A stretch of DNA of 64,000 nt. Origin: Dryobates pubescens (Eukaryota > Chordata > Aves > Piciformes > Picidae). Below are positions 1-10,210 of the stretch, one piece after another; within the stretch, counting starts at the first letter, position 1, and every line of letters starts with the position of its first letter. A model generated the notes under the pieces. It saw only the letters and a list, made by a program, of their open reading frames with translations, searched no databases and was not told the origin of the DNA. The stretch spans positions 1,736,001 to 1,800,000 of the forward strand of contig NC_071615.1 of assembly GCF_014839835.1 (NCBI RefSeq). Reading direction: 5' to 3'. Both the position numbers and the translations under genes were made by a program.

Positions 1-200
1 CGCGGGCTCCCGCGCGGCGGCGGAACCGAATCGGGATCCGGACCTGGACACAGTGCGGCGGGAGGGTAGGGACCGAGCCGGGACCACAGGATAGGCTGGG
101 CAAGGGAAGCACAGGCCGTTGCGGGGTGAGAGCCGGGCAGGCAGCGCAGTGCCGTACCCCTGGTGTTGGGGCAAGAGTTTCAGCGGGAGCTTCTCGGGAC
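1..200. promoter_or_regulatory. CpG-rich 5' end, likely SHMT1 promoter or noncoding first exon
   Basis: The first 70 bases are very GC- and CpG-rich and CpG density falls away by about position 200. This fits the edge of a CpG island with a noncoding first exon of SHMT1, whose coding start lies at 877. No transcription start or exon boundary can be fixed, because the window begins inside the island. The stretch 200-876 shows no gene and is read as 5' flank or first intron. Confidence 0.4.
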
Positions 201-876
201 ACGGGAGGTGATGGGGCTGGGATCTGGGGTGTGCAGAGCCAGGTGGGGATGAAAGCTCAGGCCTAAGCATTGCCCTTGCAGCAAATGAACTGCCAGGGCT
301 GGACCTGCCATGGGGGTGGAAATGGGGGTCTCATCCTGGGTGGGGAATGAGAAGCTTTCTCCTACCTTGAGCCTTCGGCAGTTCTGTGAAAGTGCTGTGA
401 CCTGCTCGGGGGAAACACATTGGACCTAAACATCCTGCTCAAAGCCAGAGCACTGCCCTATCCTTTCCTTATCCCAGTCCTGCAGTGGGCTCTCCCTCCT
501 TGTCAGAGAGGCCTTGAATTCAGGCAGGCATGCAGCAGGCCCACACTGAACAAACTTCACCAGCTTGGTGCAAGCATACCAAGTGTAATTGCTTAATAAC
601 CTGCTCACGGCCCTTCGCTGGCCTTGCAGGGTTAATGGATAAAAGGATGCTTTGTTTTCAGCCAGAGCAGAGGCTGGGCTGTCACGACTGCCCAGGAGCT
701 TGTGCTCAGCATGATAATGCTGCCTGCAGTCACACCAAGTGGGCTGGGGGGCTGATCCCTCTGTGTTTCTGGGGAAGACATAGGATGGGAGCAGGCAGGG
801 TGCAGGAACACAGCCCTGCTTGCCATCCCACAAAGGCCCCTCTCCACTGGCAGGCAACCTTGGATCCAGCTGCAGG

Positions 877-3800
877 ATGGCAAACTCAACACTTGGCAGC
901 AGGGCCCTCCCCACTGCAGAGCTCTGGGCCTCCCATAACAAGATGGTAATGGAGCCGCTGGAAACCAATGACCCAGAGGTGAGAGCTCCTTCATGGCCTC
1001 TGTCCAGCAGTTGCTTCGTTCATCCCTCCAACAGCCACAGAGATGCTGACCTCAGGCTAGGGATGTAGCAGGGATATAGTCCAAGGCTGAGCTGGTGGGA
1101 CCCTGTGCCCTCTCTGAAGGGAAGGAGGGCATCCTCCAACCATGCAGATAACATGGTCATAACTTGGCATGTATTGCTCATACCTGTCTGTGTGAAGCTC
1201 CAACGTCCACTTCAGAACAGCCACTCTACCAGGCCACGTGGCAGTTGCTCTTGATTCTTGAGCCCTAACGACAGCTGAATCATCTGGCAGCCTCCTGGCA
1301 CATAAACCCCCAAGGGTGCTCGTTCTACCACAGAGCATCCAGGTCTCCACGCAGAACCAGCATGGCTGAAGCTGTTTCTTTCCCCTCCCAAAGGTGCACA
1401 GCATCATCAAGAAGGAGAAGCAGCGGCAGAAGCTGGGGCTGGAGTTAATTGCATCAGAAAACTTTGCAAGCAGAGCAGTCCTGGAGGCTCTAGGATCCTG
1501 CATGAACAACAAATACTCTGAGGGCTACCCAGGACAGAGGTATGGGGCTGGAGCTGAGCCCCACTCAATCCAAACCCTGGCAGGGAGGAAGAACCCTCTA
1601 AGCTGCCAGACCTCACCTCTGGAGGGGAAGCGATGTCCTCGTGCTGGCAGCTGAGCTCCTCCAGGACAGGATCTGACCCTCTCAGCCCCACATGGGACAA
1701 TCTCAGCAGGGTCACATCTACTGCAGCGGTGAAAACGTGGCATCACCCCAGGTTCTCCCCAGCTTGGACTGTTCTGAGTCTTGAGTTTGGTTTTAACCAC
1801 TGCCCCATCCTTTACTGACAGGTACTACGGTGGGACAGAGTTTGTGGATGAGCTGGAGAGGCTGTGCCAGAAGCGAGCGCTGCAGGCGTACCGGCTCGAC
1901 CCCCAGAAGTGGGGCGTCAATGTCCAGCCCTACTCAGGTACCAGGGTGCTCAGGAGAGCCAGGCCAGCCCCACTGGCCTCCACACCTCCTGGGCTCTGTA
2001 ACCGGCCTGCTGTGCTCTGGTTGCAGGGTCACCTGCAAACTTCGCGGTGTACACAGCCCTGGTGGAGCCCCACGGCAGGATCATGGGGCTGGACCTGCCC
2101 GACGGGGGCCACCTCACCCATGGCTTCATGACTGACAAGAAGAAGATCTCTGCCACCTCTGTATTCTTCGAGTCCATGCCCTACAAGGTACAGGGAGCAG
2201 CTGCAGCAGGATGTGGTTGTCGGGCTCCCAGCACCCTCTCCTGTGCGATGACACCACAGCTGATCTTCACCCGTGACAAGCTGGCTGAGCCCTCCCCTTC
2301 CTCTCCCAGGTCAACCCCAAGACCGGGTACATCGACTACGACCGGCTGGAGGAGAACGCCCGCCTCTTCCACCCCAAGCTGATCGTAGCAGGTGAGGCTG
2401 CGACAACCCTCACCAGCCTCCCTGCTGGCATACCCTGGCTGGAGGCGGCTCCCTGAAGCCAGCAGCACTCTGGTCAGCCCACCGGCACCCGTGGGCACTG
2501 TAGTGCCAGGAGGACGCTTCACACACATCCACGCTGGCAGGAGATTCTGCGCTGTCCCCCAGGTCCGTGAGCACCTACCCCTGTGCCCTGTCCCCGCAGG
2601 TGTCAGCTGCTACTCGCGCAACCTGGACTACGCCCGCATGCGGCGCATCGCCGACGCCAACGGCGCCTACCTCATGGCCGACATGGCGCACATCAGCGGG
2701 CTGGTGGCTGCCGGCGTGGTGCCCTCCCCCTTCGACCACTGTGACGTCGTATCCACCACCACCCACAAGACCCTGCGGGGCTGCAGGGCCGGCATGATCT
2801 TCTACCGCAAAGGTGCCTGGCCTGGCAGAACGCTCCCCCCAGCCGGGAGGGCTGCAAGTTAGAGCTCCTGCCTGCCTGCCTTAGCTGGGAAGGAGGGAGG
2901 GCAGGAAGGTCCAGACCCTTCTGGGATCATCTGGGGAGCTCCCCAGTGCCAGCTGTGGTGCAGATTTGAAGAGGAACAACCACTGTCCCTGCTCTGAGAG
3001 GCCAGAGGGTGAAAGCAGCTCATGGGACAATGGAGGCTGAGCTGCCTCGTGCATGACCCTGCCCTCTCCCACAGGTACCCGCAGCGTGGACCCCAAGACA
3101 GGCAAGGAAACCCTCTACAACCTGGAGAGCCTCATCAACCAGGCAGTCTTCCCGGGGCTGCAGGGAGGCCCACACAACCATGCCATTGCAGGTAGGCAGC
3201 CAGGCTGGCCACCAGCTCCAGGATGGCAAAGGGAGCTGGCAAAGGTATCAGTTTGCTCAGCCTCCAGGGTGTCTTGGAAGTGCCACACATCCCCACCAGC
3301 TCTCCCAAAGCCTCACTTCACTCTGCCTTCCTCCCCAGGCATAGCCGTGGCCCTGCAGCAGGCCATGACACCCGAGTTCAAGGCGTACCAGCAGCAGGTG
3401 GTGGCAAACTGCCAGGCACTCTCAGCTGCCCTGATGGAGCTGGGCTATGACATTGTCACAGGTGAGGACAGGTCTTGGCAGCAGGGTTTGGCCTGACTCC
3501 TGCATGTGGCCTAGTGTCTGAGGCAGGCCCCAAGGGCAGCCTGGACGTGGTGGGCAGGGCTCTGCTCTTGCAATTGCTCAGGAAGCAGTCCCTGCTGCCC
3601 CCCAAGGCAGGGGCAGGCCTCGGTGAAATCCCAAGCCCTTGTCGCTGAAATTTCACATGGAAGCAGCGTTGACCCCAATCCCACATCCCCAGCAAACCCT
3701 TCTCTTCTCAGGGGGCTCTGACAACCACCTGATCCTCCTGGACCTGCGCAACAGAGGCACAGACGGCGGCCGGGCCGAGCGCGTGCTGGAGATCTGCTCC

Positions 3801-5267
3801 ATCGCCTGCAACAAGAACACCTGCCCCGGTGAGGGACCCGGCGGGCTCTGCCCCCTCCTGCCCCCCACCCTGGGCACCGGGAACCAGGCTGGAAGCCCCC
3901 TCAGGGTGGTTTTGGTGCCCAGGGTTGGTCACTGGTGCCTTCTTGTGGTGCAGGTGACATCAGTGCCCTGCGCCCCAGCGGCCTGCGCTTCGGCACCCCA
4001 GCGCTCACCTCCCGAGGCTTCCGGCAGGATGACTTCCGCAGGGTGGCTCAGTACATCCACAGAGGTGAGGCCAGGGTGGTGCAGTACCTCCACAGAGGTG
4101 AGGCCAGGGTGGCTCAGTACATCCACAGAGGTGAGGCCAGGGCCATGAGCAGGGCTGAGTCTCAGGGCCTCTGGGCAAGCAGACAGAAGCTGTGTGGATT
4201 TCCCAGCAGCTGGCAAAGGAGAGCACAACACACAGATGAGGAGTAACGGTCCCATCTGCACATCTGGATGTGGGAGAGGACATCTGGCCACAGCTGGGAC
4301 CAGCCAAACCCTTACCCCCTGCACAGGCAGCAGGCTGAAAGCCTGCACCTTTCCTGGTCTAGTTTCAGTTGTCCTCAGGGGTCCCACACTGGTTTCCCTG
4401 GGTCAGCAAGTCCCTTGCAGCCCTCCCATGTACCTGGGGGAAGCAGCCCCAGTGCTGCTGCAGGATAAGCAGGGCTAAGCCTCAAATACTGGGTTCAGTT
4501 TTGGGCTCCTCATTCCATTGAGGGGCTGGAGCATGTTCAGAGAAGGAGAAGAAGCTGGTGAGGGGTCTAGAGCACAAGTCTTGTGAGGAGCAGCTGAAGG
4601 AACTGAGATTGCTTAGTCTGGAGACACCTTCTCCCTCCCTACAATACCCTTAAAGGAGGCTGGAGCCAGGTGGAGGTCAGTCTCTTCTCCCAGTGAACAA
4701 AAGATAGGATGAAAGGAAACAGTCTTGAGTTGTGCCAGGGGAGGTTTAGGTTGGACATGAGGAATAATTACTTCACTTGAAAAGCTGTCAAGGCCTGAAA
4801 CAGGCTGTCCAGGGAAGCTGGTGGCGTGCCCATCCTTAGAGGGGTTCAAAGCCACATAGATGTGCTGAGAGAGGCGGCTGAGTGGTGAGCTGGCAGTGCT
4901 GAGCTAACAGCTGAACTCAACAACCTTAAAGGTCTCTTCCAACCTGAACAATTCCATGACTGTAAGCCCACAGCTGAGCCTCCCAGGCTCCCTGCAGCAG
5001 GGCTGAGAGCGCCACAGGCTGTGGCAGCTGCTCCCTGCGGGCACAGGCAGGGCTGCCCAGTCACGAGGGCTGACCAATGCGTCTCCCACCCCGGCAGGGA
5101 TCGAGCTGACGCTGCGTGTGCAGAAGGACATGAGCCCCAAGGCCACGCTGAAGGAATTCAAGGACAAACTGGAGGAGGGCAAATACCAAGCAGAGCTGAA
5201 GGCACTGAAAGAAGAGGTGGAAGCCTTCGCCGCGACCTTCCCGCTCCCGGGGCTGCCTGTCCTGTAA
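877..5267 (+). CDS. SHMT1: Cytosolic serine hydroxymethyltransferase
   Basis: PLP enzyme converting serine and tetrahydrofolate to glycine and 5,10-methylene-THF in the cytosol. Coding exons: 877-978, 1394-1539, 1822-1937, 2027-2187, 2310-2391, 2600-2812, 3075-3191, 3339-3461, 3712-3828, 3954-4064, 5098-5267, with GT-AG introns; 485 residues against 483 in human. Family landmarks are [51 protein letters not shown], and the PLP-lysine motif TTTHKTLRG with Lys at about residue 259. The C-terminus reads FPLPGLPVL then stop. The start is the first ATG in frame and lies 12 codons before the conserved ELWASHNKM. Odd point: the end of coding exon 10 and its donor form a 33-bp unit repeated three times in frame (4040-4138). 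The gene converges on SMCR8. Confidence 0.97.
4040..4138 (+). repeat. 33-bp tandem repeat x3 carrying the SHMT1 coding exon 10 splice donor
   Basis: Three copies at 4040-4072, 4073-4105 and 4106-4138. Copies 1 and 3 are identical; copy 2 differs at three bases. Each holds the exon end, coding RVAQYIHRG, followed by the donor context AGAG/GTGAGG. The donors fall after 4064, 4097 and 4130. The period is 11 codons, so all three keep the frame into the last exon; the downstream donors would add 11 or 22 residues. The first donor gives the standard SHMT length. Confidence 0.93.
4478..4964 (+). mobile_element. CR1 LINE fragment, sense, in SHMT1 last intron
   Basis: Plus-oriented, 5'-truncated CR1. 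It shows the usual order of segments: 'ggctggagcatgttcagaga', 'aggtttaggttggacatgag', the region matching 'cctggaacaggctgcc', and the 3' end 'aggtctcttccaacctgaa' followed by 'caattccatgactgtaa'. No long ORF remains. Confidence 0.9.
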
Positions 5268-5838
5268 GGGGAGGCACCAGTGCCCGCTGCTGGAGCCACC
5301 CTCACCAGCACCCCAGTGCCTTCTCCCAGCACCTCCCTACCAGCACTGGCTGTGCTGCAGCAGCAGCAGCTCCTCGTTTGGCTTTCACTCACCTCTCCCC
5401 TCCCACGTGGGGCACAGAACCCCCTGAGCACAACCCCTCCACGGGGAAAACAGCCCTTGCCCTGTTCAGCATCACAGCTGGGACCAAGGAAACCCTAAGC
5501 CTCAGGGCCAGGTTTGCTCTCCTTGCCTGTGGGAGCAGCAGATGAGGTTTAGGCAGGTCTGCTCCTGTCCACCCAGATGGGAGGGAGCTGGGGGACCACC
5601 TCCATAGTCAGGCACGAGAGACTTCACAGCCATAAAACCCTCTATGGCTTCAGCCTTGAGGATTCCCCTTCAGGTGCACAAACCCCTTTTGTGCCTTCCA
5701 GCCCCTGCAGGCTGTGAGGAGGCCAAGCCTCACCCCTACCACCCCTCCCTGGGCTCATTCCTAGCCACCAGCCTCTGGTTATCTCCTCAGAGCTCTGAGC
5801 ACAACTCTCGGAGCAGAGCTACTTTGTTTGCTTTGTTT

Positions 5839-5844
5839 TTTAAT
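5839..5844 (-). terminator. SMCR8: Candidate SMCR8 poly(A) signal (ATTAAA, minus strand)
   Basis: Plus-strand TTTAAT reads ATTAAA on the minus strand. I saw no TTTATT (minus AATAAA) between here and the SMCR8 stop. If used, it gives SMCR8 a 3' UTR of about 4.4 kb that overlaps the SHMT1 3' end. Weak evidence. Confidence 0.3.
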
Positions 5845-5941
5845 AAGCATGGGAAAACTAAGACTTGAACCACAACATCTGACAAGAATTAGAAGCTCTT
5901 AAAAAATACAACCAAACCTAGGTGGTGGTTTGTTGGGGTTT

Positions 5942-6092
5942 GTTTTTTTTGGGCCTCTTCTTTTCTTTTTGTATTTCAAAAACTCACCCAAATAAATAAG
6001 GTGGTTTGGGGTCTTTTTTTTTTTTTTCCCTTTTTTGGTTTTTTTTTTTCCCATTCCTTTTTTTTTGTGTGGTTTTTTTTTTTGTTGTTGTT
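5942..6092. repeat. T-rich low-complexity tract
   Basis: Several runs of 8-13 T separated by G/T and C/T spacers, for example 6013-6027, 6040-6049 and 6072-6083. It lies at the convergent SHMT1/SMCR8 ends and overlaps the SHMT1 downstream element. Confidence 0.8.
5991..5996 (+). terminator. SHMT1: SHMT1 poly(A) signal AATAAA
   Basis: Canonical hexamer about 725 bases after the SHMT1 stop, followed by 'ggtggtttggggtc', a G/U-rich downstream element. Confidence 0.65.
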
Positions 6093-6109
6093 TAAAAGTA
6101 ACATTAAAG

Positions 6110-9100
6110 TCATTGTGGTGTTAACATCAGTTAAAACTCTGGTGCAGTACACACTTGCAGCACGACACTGAGACATGCTTCGTGGGGTTCTCCTCGGTCA
6201 GGCACTCGCCCTAGCGACGGACGCAAGCGCTCGGCACGCACACGGAGCTCGACATGCAGGGATAGGATACAGTGCTTGAAAATGAGATGAGAACTCCTCA
6301 CAGCCTCCCCGCAGCCCTCGGCCAGGCCCTCCCCCCCCCCCAGCCCCCTGCTGGGCCGGCTGTACCGCCCTCTATTCTTGCCTTCGGGTTAGCGATGCCT
6401 GGCGGGCAGCGGTGCGCGCTGGGTCTGTGGCCCCTCTGATCGCTGGGGGAGGGTCTGTGGTGCCGCTGGGCGCCGTGTGGAGCAGGGATTCTCCTGCAGC
6501 CCAGTTCCTCATCACCTTATGACAGGAGCCTTTCCCAAGCACTGCTCTGAGCCCCAGGTCCTGCCCAGCTCTGCCAGACACTGAATCCACAGCAGGGGCT
6601 GGCACCCACCACCAGCTCTGACGCTCAAGGCCACCTCTACCCAATGAAACCCAAAGAACCACGGAGCCACCAGCTTGCACCTCTCCCACCCCTTACCAAA
6701 CAATGAATATTGCTAGAGTATAGGCAGCACTTCCCTAGTCAAGGCAGTGCAGCTTTGGAGCTGCTCAGAAGTGATTGCTACTGGATGAAAGTAAATCTGA
6801 GCACTATCCTCTGAGAAGTGGAACCTCTGTAGGGTCAATGGCACCTACTCCTATGGCTGACCCTGCTCGGGGTGGGATCTTGGAGCACAGAGCAGAGGCT
6901 GGCAGCCATAGTCTCCCAGCACAGGAAAGCAGAGGAGTAAGCAAAGGGAGCTCTGCCCTCCCAGCCAGGAGAGACTTCTGCTCTGATGAGCAGGAATTCA
7001 GGCTTAAAGCTTCCTCCCTGAGAGTCAGCAGAGAGAGGAGGGAGCAGCACTGGTGGTGTGGGAGGCAGGGGCATGCTGGCAGCACTCACAGAAGCTGGCA
7101 AGGGCCATGCACAGCACCACTGGTGCTGGAGGGTTGGTGTGGGAGGGCTGGTTTTGTGCTGGGGCGTGAGGAACCGACCTTGCTGATGTTGGAAGGACAG
7201 CTGGGTGCACAGGGAGGGACAAGCTGACAAACACAGGGCCCAGGATCCGTTGTGGGAGCTGTTCGTGTGGAGACTGTAGCTTGTAAGACTGCTAAGATCA
7301 GAGTGAGGTAACACAGTGAACATGAGGAAAAGTCTTAAAGTGCTGATACAGGGACCGTGGCTGTACAGGTGCAGAAGGTCAGACAGAGAAATGACTGAGC
7401 CAAGAGGAATTCAGCCCCCAAACCACCAGCTGCACTCAGCCTCCCCTCTGATTTCTGCTGCCATTATGGGCACCACAAGCAGCGAGGGCAGGTCAGGCTC
7501 TGGCTGCACTGAGGGGCCACAGCCCGAAGTAACTCCTTCTGTAACTGCTCTGAGCTCAGAGCTTACCCTGCCCTGAGCCAGCTTTAGGAGGATGAGCACT
7601 CCAGGAGCATTTCCTCACAGCTCCTGCTCAAGAGCCAAGCTGCAGACAGTGCAAAGCTCCCACTTTGTCCCAGCAAAGCTCTCAGGAGGGCATCCTCCCA
7701 AATCAGAGCTGCTTTGTGGTGGAGAGATGAAGCAGATCAGACAGGTGGTAGTGCAAGTATTGCTCAACACAGCTTTGAGTATCAGGTACTACAGGTTTGA
7801 TAGAGGGAGCAAGGAGAAGTGAGTTACTTATCAGTTTCTGAGTGCAGCTGGGGACCATCAGGACTAAGATCAGCCAGCACTAACCATCGATCCCGCTCTG
7901 CGCTGCCAGCCTGCAGGAAGACAGGAGTGAGTCAGCAGGAAAAAGTTCCTCCCTCCTCAAACCCAAACAGCATCAGGTCATATTCCAGCAGGAAAGAAGC
8001 TCCAGAGCTGTGGGTCTGCCCAGTGCCACCTCATTACTCCTTCACTGAGATGCCTCTTCCCTCAGGGAATCTCGGCTCAGCTACAGCACGGAAGCTGTTC
8101 AGGTGCAAACAACTCGACAAGGAGACACCTCAGGTCACTTGGGAAGGCAAACCTTTGCTGGACATGGAAATCTTTCACCAACAGACCCAGTTCACATGTG
8201 ACAGGAGGGCACAGGTAGGAAAGGAAAAGGCCTTTGGACATGCTGTCAAGGCGTGCAGCCCCACACGGGCACACGACTCGCCTTCAGCAAAGGCCACACC
8301 ATGCTGCTTCCCAACTGAGACCTAAAAACACCATCACAAGCAACCCTGCCCTTGGGGCTGCTTGGAAACCCCTCAGGAAACTTCTCTTAGAAGTCCCATA
8401 CTCTTCCTCACATTTAAAAGAGCCTTCCTGCCCTTTTGGTTTCTACCTCCCACACCACCCCAGGGAGGCCTTTCCTGGGATGAGGAGGAGATGGCAGCGG
8501 TACTGAAGTGCAGATGCTGGTGCCAGACCTCCCCACAGAGCCTCCTTGCTTTTGGGACACCAGTTTGGAGTTAAGTGGCTCTAAAAATCAAGTTTTAGTG
8601 GGGTCTAAGCCATGCTGATGAACCCCAGTCCCTACACAGAAACTTCCCTGGGCACAGAAGGAACATCACACTCACCTCCAGGACTGCCTCATGTCACCAC
8701 AATAAACAGAGGTTTAAAAGAAAATCCAGAGAATGCAGCAGCTCATCTTGTACCAGCTGCTCTCACCCCATAACCAGAAGAGTGATAAAAAGGAACTAAG
8801 CCAAAGACCTCTTTCCTAGCAAGGCTGAGAGCAGAGCAGACCGAGCCTACGACTGGCGGCTGAAGAGCAACATCTACAAGGCTCCAGAGGGAAACACTCT
8901 GCCTGGGCACAAAGCTTTTGGCACTGACAGGAACAATCTGGAAGTGTCACCATACTGGAGGCACAACCCTTATGGCACAGGCAGCAGTGCAGAAGCTTTG
9001 ACAGTCCTCAGCATCCAGGCTCAAAGAGCAGCAGTTCTGCCCTAGAGGACCCCGGAAGAGGTAGTCGAGACACAACAAAGGCTCTGCCAGAAGCGGCATG

Positions 9101-10210
9101 CAGCGACCCTGACTCTGCTCTAGGACAAAGCACAAAAGTCAACTCCCCAGGGAAAGGAAAAACAAAACAAAAAAGGAGTAAAAAAAGAGGGAAAAAAAAA
9201 ACACTTTTAGGGCCAGGATGTGGAATCCAGTACATTCATCCCTGAGCTCTCCTGAGCTCTAGTACCTCACTGCTCTCCAATCTGCTGTCTCACAGCATAG
9301 CTTCAGCTAAATTGCACAAAAACACAACAAAAAATGAGGCCTCCCCTACACTCACTTCAGTTCCCTTCTCTCCTTACAAGGCCACCCTCAGCCCCACACG
9401 CTTTGAGGATTGCCTGCCTCCCTCCCATCCTTCTCAGAGGTCACCCAGCAGGTGACCCAGGTGACAAATTCACAAGGCACAGTGCTCTACATTCACAGCA
9501 GCGGGCACCACGGTGCTCGCCGGCATTGAGGAGTCCTTCCAACGTTCCAGATCTTAACAAAGCTGAGAGAAGCTGCCAAACACTTTCTGGAGAGAAGCAT
9601 GTGTGCCTCCACTGTGCTCCCACCTCTCCTGGGAAGCACCAGGAAGCTTGGAAGGACACAGGAAGGGACACACCACCCACCTCCGCTGTGCACAGACGAG
9701 CATCCACAACCTGCCAGCGAGCTTCTGAGCTACACTCACATGAGACACTGGTGGGTTAAACTTCATGTGGCCTTTATGTCTCACCTCTGCTCTTCACCTT
9801 GGTTCCACAGAAGGGACCAACAGCATTTAGAGCTCTGGCAGAAGCACATGGAGCACTGTGTTGTATTTTAGGGGCTGTACACTAGTTAAGTATTGATCCC
9901 CAAGACAGCCCTCTTCTCTCTCCACACCACAATCCCCCTGGGACGCTGCCAACAGAAAGCTTTCCAAGTCTGCAGTGCTCCTTCTACTATTTAAAACCAG
10001 AGTGCCTGGTGGTTTGTGTGATGGAACATCGATGTTCTCAGCTGCAGGCAGCAGAAATCCGGTCCCCCAGAGCTGGATTTCCGCAGAGCAGGGATCCAAA
10101 CACGTCGGCTTCTTCGCCCCTTCCCCGACGGCCTTCTGCGGGCGGCGCCAATGTCAAGCACGGATGAGCTCTGCCGGGCCCCGAGCGGGCGGCAGCCAGC
10201 CCACCCCAGG
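6110..10210 (-). other. SMCR8: Probable long SMCR8 3' UTR, no other gene seen
   Basis: About 4.1 kb between the SHMT1 end and the SMCR8 stop with no recognisable protein, no CR1 and no RNA gene. ORFs here are short, mutually overlapping and unlike known families. Human SMCR8 has a long 3' UTR, so this is most simply SMCR8 UTR, though its end is not proven. It holds a C10 run near 6331-6340 and an A-rich tract at 9158-9206. Confidence 0.5.

Larger units (their letters stand above)
5268..6015 (+). other. SHMT1: SHMT1 3' UTR
   Basis: Non-coding sequence from the SHMT1 stop to a canonical AATAAA at 5991-5996, which is followed by a G/T-rich then T-rich stretch as expected downstream of a cleavage site. 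An ATTAAA at 6103-6108 is a weaker alternative. The end is inferred. Confidence 0.6.

Noticed and set aside
426-1068. Overlapping open frames of 120-180 residues on both strands near the SHMT1 start.
   Set aside because: Apart from the SHMT1 exon at 877-978 they match nothing and overlap each other.
5942-6092. T-rich tract read as the tail of a minus-strand retroposed gene.
   Set aside because: The flanks hold no processed copy, and the tract fits the downstream element of the SHMT1 poly(A) site.
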